Assembly (NCBI GenBank): GCA_907165135.1
Contig: OU015569.1
Coordinates: forward strand, 1,736,001-1,800,000
Length of the DNA: 64,000 bases
Source: Oikopleura dioica
Taxonomy: Eukaryota > Chordata > Appendicularia > Copelata > Oikopleuridae
Direction of reading: 5' to 3'
Below the pieces are notes generated by a model. It was not told the DNA's origin, made no database searches, and was given only the letters and a program-made list of their open reading frames with translations. Of this stretch, positions 38,971 through 50,935 are shown in pieces (the stretch's first letter is position 1; each line of letters starts with the position of its first letter). The translations under genes were made by a program, and so were the position numbers.

Positions 38971-39995
38971 AGAATCTCTTCTTTAATTTCTTTTCTTCTT
39001 GATGCTCTTGTTTGTTAATTACTCTTTCGTCATAAGTTTTTCGTGTTCTAGAAATTGAGCTGGTTTCTTTTTTTATTCCTGAATTTAGTTTTTTGGATGA
39101 GCCGAGCGCCAGCTAATTTCCCTTTTTTTCGCTGCCGAGGAGCCAATCAGGTCGCGGCGTTCACCCACGGTTAACGCCGATTTCGCGCCGATTCTTTTCG
39201 AAAACGTGGCCGGATCATCCCCAAAGCCACACTGTGGCAATATTCTAACGATAAAACACATCTCTCCTCGTTATACCGTAAACATTTAGGATTCGCCCGC
39301 GCGCGGTAATTTGGGAGTTTCTTTTGTCTCTAGAACTCGAGTTGTTGTCAGGCCTCACTTTTGCCGTTTTAGTCAGTTTGCCAACTTGAAAAGTCCGAAA
39401 AGGACAGAAAAAAGGTGAGAATTCATTGATTTTACTCGAGTTTGATTTTAACTTCGAGTATTTTAGCAGAGCCCTAGAGAAGAGCGATTCGCCCTTCAAT
39501 CGTCGCAAGACCGACATTGACATCAAGCCTGGAAAATCATGCAAGCTTCTTAACCATGCATCACGCATGATTACGGAAATAAAGTTCTGAAAAACAGAAT
39601 CAGACGTTCATTGTCCACCTGAATAAAATCAATTTCATTGCACCTCGAGTCTTTGTTGTCTTTTTGCTTAACAGATTGTTACTTTGAAATGTCGTTCTGC
39701 GGTTGATGTGTAGTGGATAGACTGTAGTCAAGTTAGTTTGAAACCAAAGCTTTGATTTTAGTTATAGAAAAGTAACTGCCCTAAAGAAACCTCAAGAAAG
39801 ACAAATCTGATGTAACCATTGTGCATTTTATTATTCAGAGACAGTGTTCGAATTTCGAAAGGCAGTTAAAAAGGTCCTAATTCTCGCTCGGATTGAATTG
39901 GAGGTTTTCGATTTTCCTGAGCCTTACAACGGTTATTCATTACCAGTAGAACCCTTTCGAGTTGCCTTCTTCAGATTAATGGCAGATGGTCTTTT
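38971..39995. other. Intergenic, about 1 kb
   Basis: Between the NCK start and the last assigned exon of the upstream gene. The segment 39870-39930 (minus) could hold a last exon of that gene (ENRKPPIQSERE). Nothing else is recognised. Confidence 0.4.
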
Positions 39996-41207
39996 TTAAG
40001 TTCGATAAATAATATTCTCTAATAATAATTTTATAGTCAAAAATAGCAAAATATTCGAACTTTTCCTGGAAGCCTCCTCGATTTCTTCAAGTGTCTTCCC
40101 TTCACACGTATGCGGCTCGTAAATTTTATCGTGTTCGTAGGTTGACTTATCAAATGTTCTGATGTCTTCGGTTTTCCAGACGATGGTTCTTCCACCATTA
40201 TGCGCTTGGAATAATTCCGTGCATGAACACTATAAATAGGAGCTTGTATTCTTTCTTTTTTCTTACTTTTATGATATGTCGACCACTGCATTCTTTAATT
40301 GAGCATCGGACTATTAATTCTCCGCGACCAGCATTGTAGTAGCTGAAGTAAGCAGAAATCGATAAATGGTCAGATTCCAGGTGCAAGTAAGGATTCGATT
40401 TCTGTGATACGAGTACTTTGGATAAGTACCAATCACGTTCGAGTCTTTCTTGCTCTACGTTTGGCGCGAGAGGAGCAGACTGTTCATCTAAAATACAATA
40501 ATAACTATTCTTAAATAAAAGAACTATCATACCTATGTTGGGAAAAACTGGTTCCTCGCCGTAATCGTCAGCGAGTTCCTGTTCTATGACAGCGCTAAGA
40601 TCGAGAAGATTGATTTCGTCTCCATCTTGCTCGCTAAATACACTTGTCAACGAGCAGTCGATTTTTTTTTTATAAAAATTAAGGATTCTCGCGTAAATTT
40701 GAGACTAATCGTCAAAATCATTATTTGTTCCTACCTTTGATTTTCAGCTTGATGCTCGAGTTGAGCGATATCTGGCTCATCCAAGTCCTCGTCAGGCTGC
40801 ATAAGAAGAAGATCTTCTTGAGCAAACTGGTTCGTAGAAGAACTTCCAGTAGGCGCCTCCCTTAATAATTTTTGAAAAACTATTCAACTCAAAGTTTTCA
40901 GTTGAGAGCCTTTTTTCACAAATAAAAGGCATAAAATTATCGCCGAAGGAAGGCAGTTACCCCACCGTAGACTTACCTGTACGTGTCGTTGTTGATTTCA
41001 TCATTTTTTTGCGTAGAACTGAAAATGCCATTGAGCTCAATGACATTGGCCTCATTGTCAAGTTCTTCTTGCAATCTTCGAAGATCTTCTTTCTTCTTCT
41101 GCAGTTCTAGTAGCTTATTTTGCTGCTCTTGCAGCTTATTTTCCCGCTCTTTGAGCACGTTCAAGTCTTCCGTAGTCTGTTCTAGCATATTATCGATTTT
41201 GTCCATC
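39996..41207 (-). CDS. Uncharacterised coiled-coil protein with zinc-finger-like Cys/His residues
   Basis: I do not recognise the family. The first exon encodes MDKIDNMLEQ then a Gln/Leu/Lys/Glu coiled coil (KLQEQQNKLLELQKKKEDLR) to about residue 75. Three in-phase exons follow with an acidic linker (DEDLDEPDIAQLEHQAENQ, LSAVIEQELADDYGEE) and a compact region (RDWYLSKVLVSQKSNPYLHL, RGELIVRCSIKECSGRHIIK, then HNGGRTIVWK and YEPHTCEGK). The spacing C-x5-C then H-x-C is like FLYWCH or MULE-related zinc fingers, which is only a suggestion. The last junctions are uncertain: the frame runs to a stop at 39996, but a GA-type donor near 40063 could lead to a last exon near 39880-39930. Upstream, ANKAR ends 300 bp away on the same strand. 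Confidence 0.55.
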
Positions 41208-41507
41208 GTCTTGATTCTCTTTATCAAATTTTGCTATCTCTTGTCTTCACTTTAAAATCGCGAAGTGAGAGAATTCCTCTTTTGACCGGGTTTAAATAGT
41301 CGACGATTTTCTAGAAAGCAAAACGCTCCGGTAAAGAGACAGCGCCCAGCGTGCTTTTCTAGAAAATCACATTCTGGAAAGGAATCTTTTCTAATGTTGC
41401 TGAGCTCAGCACAAATGCTCGTTGTTCAAATTAAAGAAAATTTAGAAATTGTTTAGGAAATAATTTATTTACGAATGAGTTTATACAGATAGATAGATTC
41501 AGTAGAA

Positions 41508-44500
41508 TTAAATAGATTCTTCGATCGCAGGTAAAGACTTCGGCTCTGTTTGTGCAGCAGAATATGCTCGGACGGAAGATTTCACGCTTTCGAACATTTT
41601 TATATGAACTCGCTTACATGAAATTTTACCTTTTTGGGCCTGGACTGGATGCAGAAGTGTTCCTACTTCTGTTTGTGCGGCTTCTCGCTGATTTAATTTG
41701 CAAGTGGCGGACGAAACATGCGACGATACAGGGATGATAGACCAACGGCATTTCGCACATTATTTTCGTCCTGTTTTTGTTCTTGACGCTTTCCAGGAGC
41801 TCTTGCTCTTCTAAAGTCATCACGGGTTTGTGAACGGTCTAAAGACCAAAGTGAGATCAAAATTTAATGATCGAAGTAACCTTGAAGGTCTTCCATCTTT
41901 CTTTAAACTCGTCGCTGAGTGATTTTGGCTTTGCATGAAGCATGAGCATATGCGCCACGAAAGGCCGTGCCCTAATCTCTTTCAAAATAATCCTGCAAGC
42001 TTCCGGCATCATCGTCAGGAAGCCCAGAGCTGTTGCTGCTCCATCCCTTCCCGTTTCGGACATGAGTGGGGAAGAAATCACATCGCAGAGCACTTCGCAG
42101 ACGCCGATTGAAATTAACCCACTAGAAATATTCAGTACGTTGATTATTTCCTTCAATGCTTACTTGGCGACTCCAGAGCCTTTCAATCGAATGAGTGCTG
42201 CAATATGATTTGTAGCAGCTGCGGCGAGTTCCACATCGTAGCTATCTTTTGCTTCTGTCGCCTGATATATCTTTAACAAAAAGGGCTCAAGGAAGATTGT
42301 TACCTTTTTAGCTCCTTCAATTAGAATTTTCACTCCTGCAGCGGCAAGTAGAGCTGGATCACGATCTTCAATGCTCTTGGCCAGCACGACTTGGTGAAAA
42401 GCAGCATCGTATCTTACTTCTTCGATTAGGAATCTCGTGTATTGACAAACCTGTAAGCTAGAATTTCCGAATTAAGCAGGTCGTCAATGGATTCGCCAGT
42501 AAGACCATCGATACATTCTCGAATAGCGGCGATATTTTGCGACGAATTGAAACAGAAAACGCTCAAGGCTGCTGCTGCATGAAGTTGAACCTAAACAGCT
42601 CGTCCATTTTCTTCTTTGATTTCGCGCGTACTTACTTTAATATCATTCGAGTAGTACAATTTGACGACCAAAAGAAACGACCAATCTGGATCTGCTTGCA
42701 GTTCTTTTGTCGTTGTTTTATTTCCAAGTGTCAAACAGGCGAGAGTAAACGCAGCATTGACAGAGACAGAGTCAGAGTTCGAGTGAATCAAAAGATTTAG
42801 AAGCAGTCTGATAGTAGAACTGGAGCCAGAAGCTGCACGTGCGACAGTCTTTTGAGCAAGAACATTAGGTACGAGTCCAGAACTGACGCAGAGAAGGGAA
42901 AGTGTTCTCAGAACATCGATCACGACTTGAGGCTCTTTGGAACGAATGATTGTCATGAGTACTTTTGCCGAGTCAGCTTCGAGAACCTCCTTTTGTCTGC
43001 TTTCTGGTCCTCTGCAGAGAACACCCAGAGCCTCGGTGGCCACTTTGTGAAGCGTGTGCGTGTCGTTGGTGTTGTTGAGTGGAGTATCTTGTAGAATCGA
43101 GATTAGCAAGGGTTCACCTATCAGCGTTGCGATCGCCTTTTGCTCTCCAAGCTCGCCACCTGAAAGCGTCCACAGCGCTTCAAGGGTAGAAGCTTTAACA
43201 TCCAACTGTGATTTTGTCTGATCCAGAACGATTTGAAGATTTCGCGCTGCTCCAAGATCTATAAGAGCAGTAGAACACACGCGGCTGTTCTCTGACACAC
43301 GTTGGAGCGTCCTGATAGCGCGCAGTTGCATCGTCTTGTGACTTGACGCTTGCGCTAATGTGATCATTCCGGTCAGAAGCTTTGGAACTTTTGCGATGGC
43401 GCTTTGATTGCCGCTGGTTTTCGAAAGAGCGCTGACTGAATCGAGAAGGGCGAGAACAAGTTGTTCACTTTCTTCTATGTTTTCGCGGCTGACGAGTTCG
43501 AATGCATTCGCCAAATACTCGAAAATAACGGGTTGTTTTCCAACGACTTCGGGAGCACTTTCGTCGGACTCGACAACATGAGTGAGAATTCTAGCCGTGG
43601 CGATGACGAGAGGAAGGGCGGCCTCGTGACTGCGAGAGAGTGAAGTGAGGATGACCTCTAGAATGGAGTTCTGGAAGGTGATAAAAGCCCAGTCTAAAGA
43701 CGACTCGCAAATGAGAAGCAAACAGTCGAAGCCATATCCAATGACCTCTGGCGTGCTTTGAAATGCCTTTTGGTAAAGTTCAACATTAAATTACTGAGGC
43801 AAAAAAGTTTCTAATAGATACCTGTTTACAAATCATCTAAAATGACGCTGAAACTTTTCCTTGAGTACGTCCACGAGTGTACAAATGCCGCCCGCCTCGA
43901 CAAAGATCTCCTGATACTTGAGACAGCCATCAAATATTGCAGTGAGCAGATCAATGGCGCAAATTAATCTCTCCGCGTCAGGATTCGTGTATTGAAGCGC
44001 GCTCTTCACGGCATTCACTCCGTCAAAATTGTCCACAAAGTTTGAACAAAGTGTTCCATTCGCGCCGCCATCTTCCACAATAAGCTTTCTGAGTTGCTCG
44101 CAGCAGGCTGCAGAATCTTCATTTTTCCCATTAGAAATAATGCTGACGAGTTCTTTCCAGCATTTTTTGTCGAAGTCGAGGATAGCTTTCACACATTTTT
44201 CGTTGTCCTAAATTAGAAAATTAAGCTTGCATATTAAAATCAGGGCTGATCGTAATTTCGCTTATACTCATAGTCTGCCAATGAAACTTATATTTTTGGA
44301 ATCTACAGAACTTTCTGAATCTGTTGAGCCAAAAAATTTTTTGATAAAAATGAGATTTAGGGGGTGAAATTAACAAAATTGTAAAAAAATGACCATTTTT
44401 GGTGCATTTTCGCGAAAATGGCACTACTTTGACGCGATTTTTGACCGACTTTTGCTGCTCCAAATTTTTTCTAGTTCTTGTCGCTGTATTTCTACAACCC

Positions 44501-45286
44501 TTTTCTATTCACCGGGAAATTCATATTTTACCTATCTAATAAGGTTTTTCCGGATTTTTGGTTACAAAAATTCCGATTCTCGTCGACCCCCCCTTAATTT
44601 CGACCAGAAATATTGAAAGTGATTTACCGGCGTTTATTTATAGACTATCTAAAAAAGGGCTAGCCTAAGCCAATAAGGTATATAACCGTCTATTTCAAAA
44701 TTAATGCCATCATGGATAACCTTAGGATGTTTTTGTAGAGCAACTTCTTGAAAAAAAGGATTGTTAGGTTTGTTTTCTACTTACGAAGTACAGCTGTTGC
44801 ATAAACTCTTTTCTATTCATTTTGTCGATTTGGGAGAACTTACATTGAGAGCGGCCACTTGAAGGGCAGAGAATCCTTTTGAGCAGCGCTGGCGCAGGTC
44901 GGCCCCGAGCTCGAGCAAACAGCTCACCGACTCAGCCTTGCCCACTGCAGCACTGAAATAATCCACTTTAATGGTTTTCTCTTGATAAAAGAGCAAATTG
45001 GTTTCATTTGTTTATATTCCAACATTATTAGACAGTTTCAAATCGATTTTCTTTCGTAAAATTAATTGAAAAGAGAGCTGTCAAAAATCAGTAGCGCAAA
45101 CGAACTAAACAAACTCAAACTATTTAAATGTCACTGAATTTATGGCAACAAACAGTAGCCTAGGAAAGTGGAAGAATAAAATGAGCTCACCTGAGAAGCA
45201 AAGGCGTGAATTGATGCTGATCGCGTACTTTGAGTTCCAATAATTGCGGATCTGCTTCGCAAAATATTCGAACTAGCTTTGATTTT
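41508..45286 (-). CDS. ankar: ANKAR-like ankyrin and armadillo repeat protein, 5' end unresolved
   Basis: Ankyrin repeats come first (45189-45286: IFCEADPQLLELKVRDQHQFTPLLL; 44849-44957: AAVGKAESVSCLLELGADLR, GFSALQVAALN), then armadillo helices: 43833-44209 (ERLICAIDLLTAIF, FVEAGGICTLVDVL), a long exon near 42600-43790 (IRTLQRVSENSRVCSTALID, VKASTLEALWTLSGGELGEQ) and 3' exons to the stop at 41508 (DGAATALGFLTMMPEAC; PAIEESI). This order is that of ANKAR; its function is poorly known. More ankyrin or N-terminal exons should lie upstream; a small exon near 46218-46263 (DGEIYEELMRVLNSK) is a candidate but the phase does not fit the next exon. The intron 44210-44848 is long for this window. Confidence 0.8.
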
Positions 45287-45315
45287 CAAAAAGTTTTTCC
45301 TATTTTTTGTTTGAT

Positions 45316-45531
45316 AGAGAGTTTTTTGAAATCAATTCCTTGGTTGAGAAGGGGTTTGTCGGCGACGACCATGTGGTGCACAACTGCAAGGCCATTATCG
45401 TCAAACTCTACTCAGGATTTAATCAAATTGGTACGAACCCGTTTTTTACCCATCAGATCGAGTCTTCTAAATTTTTCTTCCTTCCGATGGCGCGGGTTAT
45501 CGAGGAAAAGGTGGACGCCAGAGTCGAAGAG
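45316..45531 (+). other. Exon-like open frame on the plus strand, family unknown
   Basis: Between a TTTGATAG acceptor (ending 45315) and a GAG|GTAAGTC donor (after 45531) lies a clean open frame: EFFEINSLVEKGFVGDDHVV, CKAIIVKLYSGFN, FFLPMARVIEEKVDARVEE. Composition and splice sites look like a real exon, but it is antisense to the probable 5' part of ANKAR and no partner exon was found. It may be an internal exon of an unmapped plus-strand gene or a pseudogene fragment. Confidence 0.35.
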
Positions 45532-47519
45532 TAAGTCTTGAAAGCAGGTCACGAAATGATGTCTGATTACAAAATTAAATCCCCTTCTAGCCAAATATTT
45601 GACTCATCCCAGCGTACTGCCATTTAAACTTTTAGGTGACCTTAGCTGGAGTTTCAAATCGAAAGCGCGCTTTACCTTGTTCACAAACATAAATTTATTC
45701 TAGCTTCGACAAACAACTACGGGAGCTCTGTGCGACATTCTCTCTTTTTAACAGTAATTTACGAACAAGACCTGGATTCGTTACCACTCGCTGAAAGTCT
45801 CTCCACTGAGTGCTTAAAAATTAAAAGTTAAACTTTGAGAAATTAAAAGTTCCATAAACACAAAGAGCTCCTATCCAGAAATCAACTGCTGCCCTGGTTA
45901 CGCGTTATTATGAGCAACTTGCAAACAGAGAAAATATTTCTCTCATTGATCGTAAAAGACTATTACTTCAATTAAATTGAAAGAAAATCATTAAAACATA
46001 GAAACAGAAATAAAGATAGAAATGGCAATTCTGAGTCGGGAAGAGTTTTTGTTTCTACAAAGCTAAAACCCAAAAATAAGGGTCTTCTTCAAAATTCTCA
46101 AAAATATGATAGAAACTCGTATTTTTTTAGGGATGAAATTTTCATCATGAAAACCTAAATTGCAATTTCTGTCGACTCGATTTCCAAGAGGGAGATTTCA
46201 AAATTCCGTAAATTCTTACTTTGAGTTCAAGACTCTCATAAGTTCCTCGTAAATCTCGCCATCTTCAAAGAAAAAAAAAATTTTCTATCCCCTATCAAAC
46301 GTGCAAATTGCCGTCAGTTCTCATGCGATAAATCTTTTACAAACGTTATCTGTCAAGAAACACAGCGCGCTTCTCCTTGTTGTTTGCAGAATGTCAAGCG
46401 CTGCATTTTTCCTCTCCTGGTGGTGATTCTACTGTTTAGTATCAGTTCAGGAAAGAAATTGGAGAAAAGAGCGAGAATCGTTTGTTCATAAGTGAACTAA
46501 TGAACCTGGCAAGTTGTGTTTGAAGCAAAAATAGTCAACGCTTTTCTTGTTGATTTAGTGCACTCAAAACGGAATCAAGTGTCTTGAGTAACTGCAGTAT
46601 AAAGCGGCGACTTTTGTTCGAACCCTCGCCTGCAACCGTACCGCTTATGATGATCTCACGATCAACAACTTAAGGTTATACAGGCCCTTAAAGGTAAGGT
46701 TGTTAAGTGCAGCTTTTTTTCGGGTTTTTAAGTGGGGTATACCCTTAATTTTTTTTTCCAGGATAAAGTTAAGGCCCTAAGCTACAACTGTTTTCTTTTT
46801 GAGAGTTTTTGGTCTTCGAACTTAAGGAGGACAGCCCCTTTAAAATTTTAAAAGTCGAATCTAAGTCAAATTTCCAGATTTTTTTATTAAAAGGCAAAAA
46901 ATTTTTGACTTTTTATCTTGATGGGGGTCCTTAACTTAGGATTTATCGTCAACGGAAGTCTATTTAATTGAGTACCCTTAATTGTTAGTTGCACTCACAC
47001 ATTTGCCACGGCTCCATCATCTGGCATGATTCTCTCTATTCGTTCTTATAATTATAGAAGGTCGCTCTTTCCGAGAAATGTCGGAGATGATCTATCCGTA
47101 GCGAAGCGATCAAATAGCAACGATACATGTATGAAATTCAGAGTTTTTAATTTTCTTTCACAGAACGATACAATTCCGAGTACAATGGAGGGCATTTTTT
47201 TGTTTGAATTTCGGTGTTTCGATTCTCGCCTCGAGCACATAATTCCACTCAGGCACTTCCGTTGGGCACGCTCCCACACTTTCAGAATGCAGCAAAGAAG
47301 AAGCTACAGAGAGCTGTACTTACTTTACAACTAAAAGATAAAGGTTTGAATTAACTCCATCTTAGATCAGTTTATCTTACCAGTAGGAGGAAGATTTTAG
47401 TTCTCTCAGCGGGTGATGAGTGTTTCGCGGGTGTGATGCTTTCCCACAGAGGATCACTGCGCGCCCTCTTTTGAGAAAACTTTGCATAAACGCTCACGAA
47501 CTCTTTCCCAAACACTGAA
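45532..47519. other. About 2 kb without a resolved gene
   Basis: Probably includes the 5' end of ANKAR (minus) and the upstream region of the plus-strand gene at 47520. An open frame at 47026-47334 (plus) lacks splice support or a recognisable domain. Short poly-A/T tracts are common. Confidence 0.4.
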
Positions 47520-48229
47520 ATGTATTCGAACGAACTCAACGTTGACCATCGCAAGTTAGCATCGCTCGACCGAAAGTTTAGAAATTTGGTTTCCAACGAC
47601 AAGCAGCAGCGTACCTTCACCCAAGCGCATCTACTCAAGATTATCAAAGAATATGCTGGATTGATGAAAGACGAAATTTTCGAACCCGACAGAAGAAACG
47701 CACAGTTCATAATCGAACGGATCACATTGGAGCCGGAGATGACGCGATTCGAAGCTCTTGATCTTCTTTCGGTGAAATTTACGCGAAGTAGCAGAAAATA
47801 ACGAATTATTTCAGCTTCTTTCGATTGCTTCTACAAAAAAGGCTTGCGACATAATTCTCGACAAAAACATGGCAACGAAGGCTTCTTGCTTCATGATGTT
47901 GCAGGCGATCGATGGCTCAGACGAAGACTATGACATCCCTAAAATCCAACGGACTTATTTTGGTACAGACCAAGCTTCTGATGAGCCTGGCGATCGACTT
48001 GATGGAGCTGCCCCAGAAGGTTCTCCACCAACAACAGCAGTGGTCGAGAATCGACGACGCTCATCCAGACAACGACGCCCTCCTCCGCGCCTATCATATT
48101 CTCGCCGAGGGCAGCATAGTTGCCAACTGCTGTGACAAACTGATATTTCCTAAAGCAAACTTCAAAAGCCTACCCCTAACTTATAATAAATCAAATGCCC
48201 GAATTACAATTGGTGGATCATTTAATTAA
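47520..48229 (+). CDS. Unrecognised helical-repeat (ARM-like) protein
   Basis: I do not recognise the family. Exon 1 (47520-47771) begins MYSNELNVDHRKLASLDRKF and contains amphipathic helices (QAHLLKIIKEYAGLMKDEIF, RFEALDLLS). A 43-bp GT-AG intron leads to exon 2 (47815-47904: SIASTKKACDIILDKN, CFMMLQ). A 64-bp intron with a GC donor (47905-47968) then joins TKLLMSLAIDLMELPQKVL, DDAHPDNDALLRAYHILAEG and a stop at 48227; without this intron the frame turns into an Arg-rich low-complexity tail that ends sooner, so the spliced form is preferred. The helix pattern is like armadillo or HEAT repeats. Upstream 5' exons may exist. Confidence 0.55.
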
Positions 48230-48519
48230 GATGATTAAAAAATAATTTTATTCTTTTTTTATAAATACTAGAAAAAAGACTCAAAACTAAAGTATCTTCT
48301 GAGCAGTAGAAAAAGCTCCGGGAGTGGCGAACAAGCATAAAATCGGTGCCGGTAACACGGCTATTATGGAAATGAGAAGTGCACCTGGAGAGTGGTTTTG
48401 TTGGCAATTGGGAAAAACCAAAATCCAAAAATCGCCAAATATGTCTGAAATCGAATTCGGAATTCAATTCCGAAATCACCCTTCTCAGCTTTTTCCTCAA
48501 GCTCGAAATTAAACTTGTT

Positions 48520-48602
48520 ATGTTTCAACTTGTCCATCTCAGCATTATTCTAATTCTAGCGCTGGAAACAAAAACTCACACTGCAGCATTTGCGGTGGGA
48601 AC
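48520..48602 (+). CDS. Candidate first exon of a small secreted protein
   Basis: The frame MFQLVHLSIILILALETKTH then TAAFAVG looks like a cleavable signal peptide (hydrophobic core of about 12 residues) and ends at an AC|GTAAAA donor. Downstream exons were not identified with confidence; a segment after a TTTCAG near 48823 is a possible partner. The call rests on the signal peptide alone. Confidence 0.25.
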
Positions 48603-50404
48603 GTAAAATTTTTCACCTTCCGAAAAGATTTAGATAAAGTTTTCCGCCGAGCTATCTTTTTCAATTACCGCTCATCCGGGGTTTACCATTTGCGTCTTCT
48701 CCACCCAAAATATTTCTAAAGGAGTTCACCTAAGACGTTTTCGATTTCATGCTTGTTTGCGATAGCATCAGTACGTTCTAACGCGCTTTAAAAATCACAC
48801 TACAGATAGGCTAAAACTTTCAGGCTTGTGACTTTTATGAAAACCAAAGAATTAGATCCCAGACCTCCAAAAAAAGCTCTTTTTGATGATGTTTTGGTGG
48901 AGGATAATGGCAGCCATCGCTACTTGGAGCAGTCGCATCCGATAAAGATCTGCTTCCAATTCCATTAGGTTTTGGATTTTTTCTAATTTGGATAAATTTG
49001 GCTGAGCCATTCACCCGATCACTGGTGCCGCGCAGGTGTTAAAATTTCGCCACCCGCAGAAATAGACTTTGTATAAGCACCCATGCCAGGAGAATATTCA
49101 AGCAGTGGCTCTTGTCTTCAAAAAACGTTCTTTTCTAGGAAGAATCACTTCTAAAAATCAATAGAAAAAAGAATGATTTTCCTAGTATGCCTCGTATGCA
49201 AGCCATTTTCTAACAGTTCTTCGGAAGAACTTCTTCCTAAATGTGATTGAAGAGGTTCCTGTGGGAGAGTTCCTCCCGCCCGTGAGCTCCACTTTTGTTG
49301 CGTAGGCGGCTCGCACGGGATCATCCGCTCAGTACTCATTCGCCACTCAGTCGAACTCAGACTTGAACTTCACACCTCAACAGAGAATTCTTCCGACTTT
49401 CCGCTGTCATTCCTCTTTTTCAACAACCATTCTGATTCGATTTCTTTTAGATAAATCTGCGGCGTATTCGATGCTTCTTCCCGGGCGGTTGGTTGGCTCG
49501 TCTTTTCGATGAGTCCACCTATCCGTTCTTCCCGGTTTGACGAGCGTCGGTGTATGGTCCTTATTGCAAGGAACATATGCTGGGGTTGGTCTTCTGGCCG
49601 AAGAAGCATTCGCAAATGAGAAGGGCTCTTTTCAGGGTCTGATTCCGGTTCCTGAAGCCTAACCGGGAGAAGAATCGCAAATGATCAGCTACAAGCTGAC
49701 GCTCTCGTAAGAAACCTTCAAGTGAGAAATTAATTAAACCATTTTTAGGGAACGAGACGAGATGACGAAACACAGGACAGTGTTTCAAATCTTCCAGGCA
49801 GCGAAGCTCTCAAAGACAAAGACACAGAGCGACTTTTACGAATTTCCTTATTCTGAGATGAATCCTTTTTCTTTGCTATCCAATGAAACCTATCTTCTCT
49901 TTTCACACATGGCATTTTCTCTTTCTATATTTTGAAGCAGGTCGATTTTAAAAGATTTAGATTAGCGCGAGTTTCATGTGTTTAGGCTCTGGAGATAGAT
50001 CTGGTTAGGGTGAACGTGTAGCGTAATCCCATTCATTTGGGTCACGTGATTACGATTACGCAATTTTCATTATTCGGAATTGAGTTTCGCGTCTTATTTG
50101 TATTGAATTTGTTTCACTTTCACGGCTGTCGACCCCGCCTCGGAGCAATCACTTTAGACTCTCCACCTTGGCAAGAGGAGATTCTATTTTTCGAAAAGTA
50201 ATTTGTTTCAAATGGTCCACCGAAATTGGGTAAAGCAACTCAATCTCCGAAAACCAACTCGATTGACTCTCACGCTCCACCAAAGAAAACATTATGTCAC
50301 CGACCTCGCACGAAAAATATCATAATTCTAGCGCCAAGCTTCTCCTTTAGAAAATCCTTACAATGACAGATCATGTTCTGTAACTTCTTTTCGATAGAAC
50401 GGAG
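48603..50404. other. Gene-poor stretch, possible decayed coding sequence
   Basis: Several medium open frames on the minus strand near 49151-49790 (for example RTIHRRSSNREERIGG, FSRLGFRNRNQTLKRALLIC) are interrupted by stops and lack clear splice sites. They could be an old retroelement or gene remnant, but no conserved motif is visible. A short palindrome AGTTCTTCGGAAGAACTT occurs at 49218-49235. Confidence 0.3.
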
Positions 50405-50935
50405 CAGAGTTGCAAATTTGCTGAGCTGAGTGAGCTGAGCTGGCTGAGTGAGCTGAGCAGTCGCTCAGCTCAGCTCAGACAATAATCACTCAGCTCAGCT
50501 CAGCTCAGCTCGAATTATTCTCGAACATGATTTGTTCTGCTCAGCTCAGCTCAGACAAGTATCATTCAGCTCAGCTCAGCTCAGCTAAATGATTCTAACA
50601 CAATATCAATACTAAAAAACAGTAAAAAAACAGCTCAACCCAGCTCACTCAGCTCACTCAGCTCAGCTCAGCTCAACTACCTTAAAAAAAGGTCTGCTCA
50701 GCTCAGCTCAGCTCAATGACCTCTGAAAATGGCCAGCTCACCTCAGCTCAGCTCAGTGAGCTCCGAAATAGGTCAGCTCAGCTCAGCTCAGCTCAATGAC
50801 CTCTGAAAATGGCAAACTCACCTCAGCTCAGCTCAGTGAGCTCCGAAATAGGTCAGCTCAGCTCAGCTCAGCTCATAGAATTTCTCACTTAGGGCAGCTC
50901 AGCTCAGCGAAAATAAAGCCAAATTTGCAACTCTG
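50405..50935. mobile_element. hAT-like element filled with GCTCA pentamer repeats
   Basis: The ends are perfect 16-bp inverted repeats, CAGAGTTGCAAATTTG, flanked by GAACGGAG (50397-50404) and GGACGGAG (50936-50943), an 8-bp duplication with one mismatch. Between them is a degenerate satellite of the pentamer GCTCA/TGAGC in blocks of three to six units separated by non-repeat spacers; a longer unit of about 70 bp (with CTCCGAAATAGGT) is itself repeated. No coding frame is present. A second copy enters the window end at 63955. Confidence 0.8.

Noticed and set aside
44389-44616. Plus-strand frame in the ANKAR intron as a gene
   Set aside because: Low-complexity Phe/Ser/Arg composition, no splice sites and no recognisable domain.
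49151-49790. A retrotransposon gag-like region
   Set aside because: No zinc knuckle, protease or reverse transcriptase motif and no long terminal repeats were seen.
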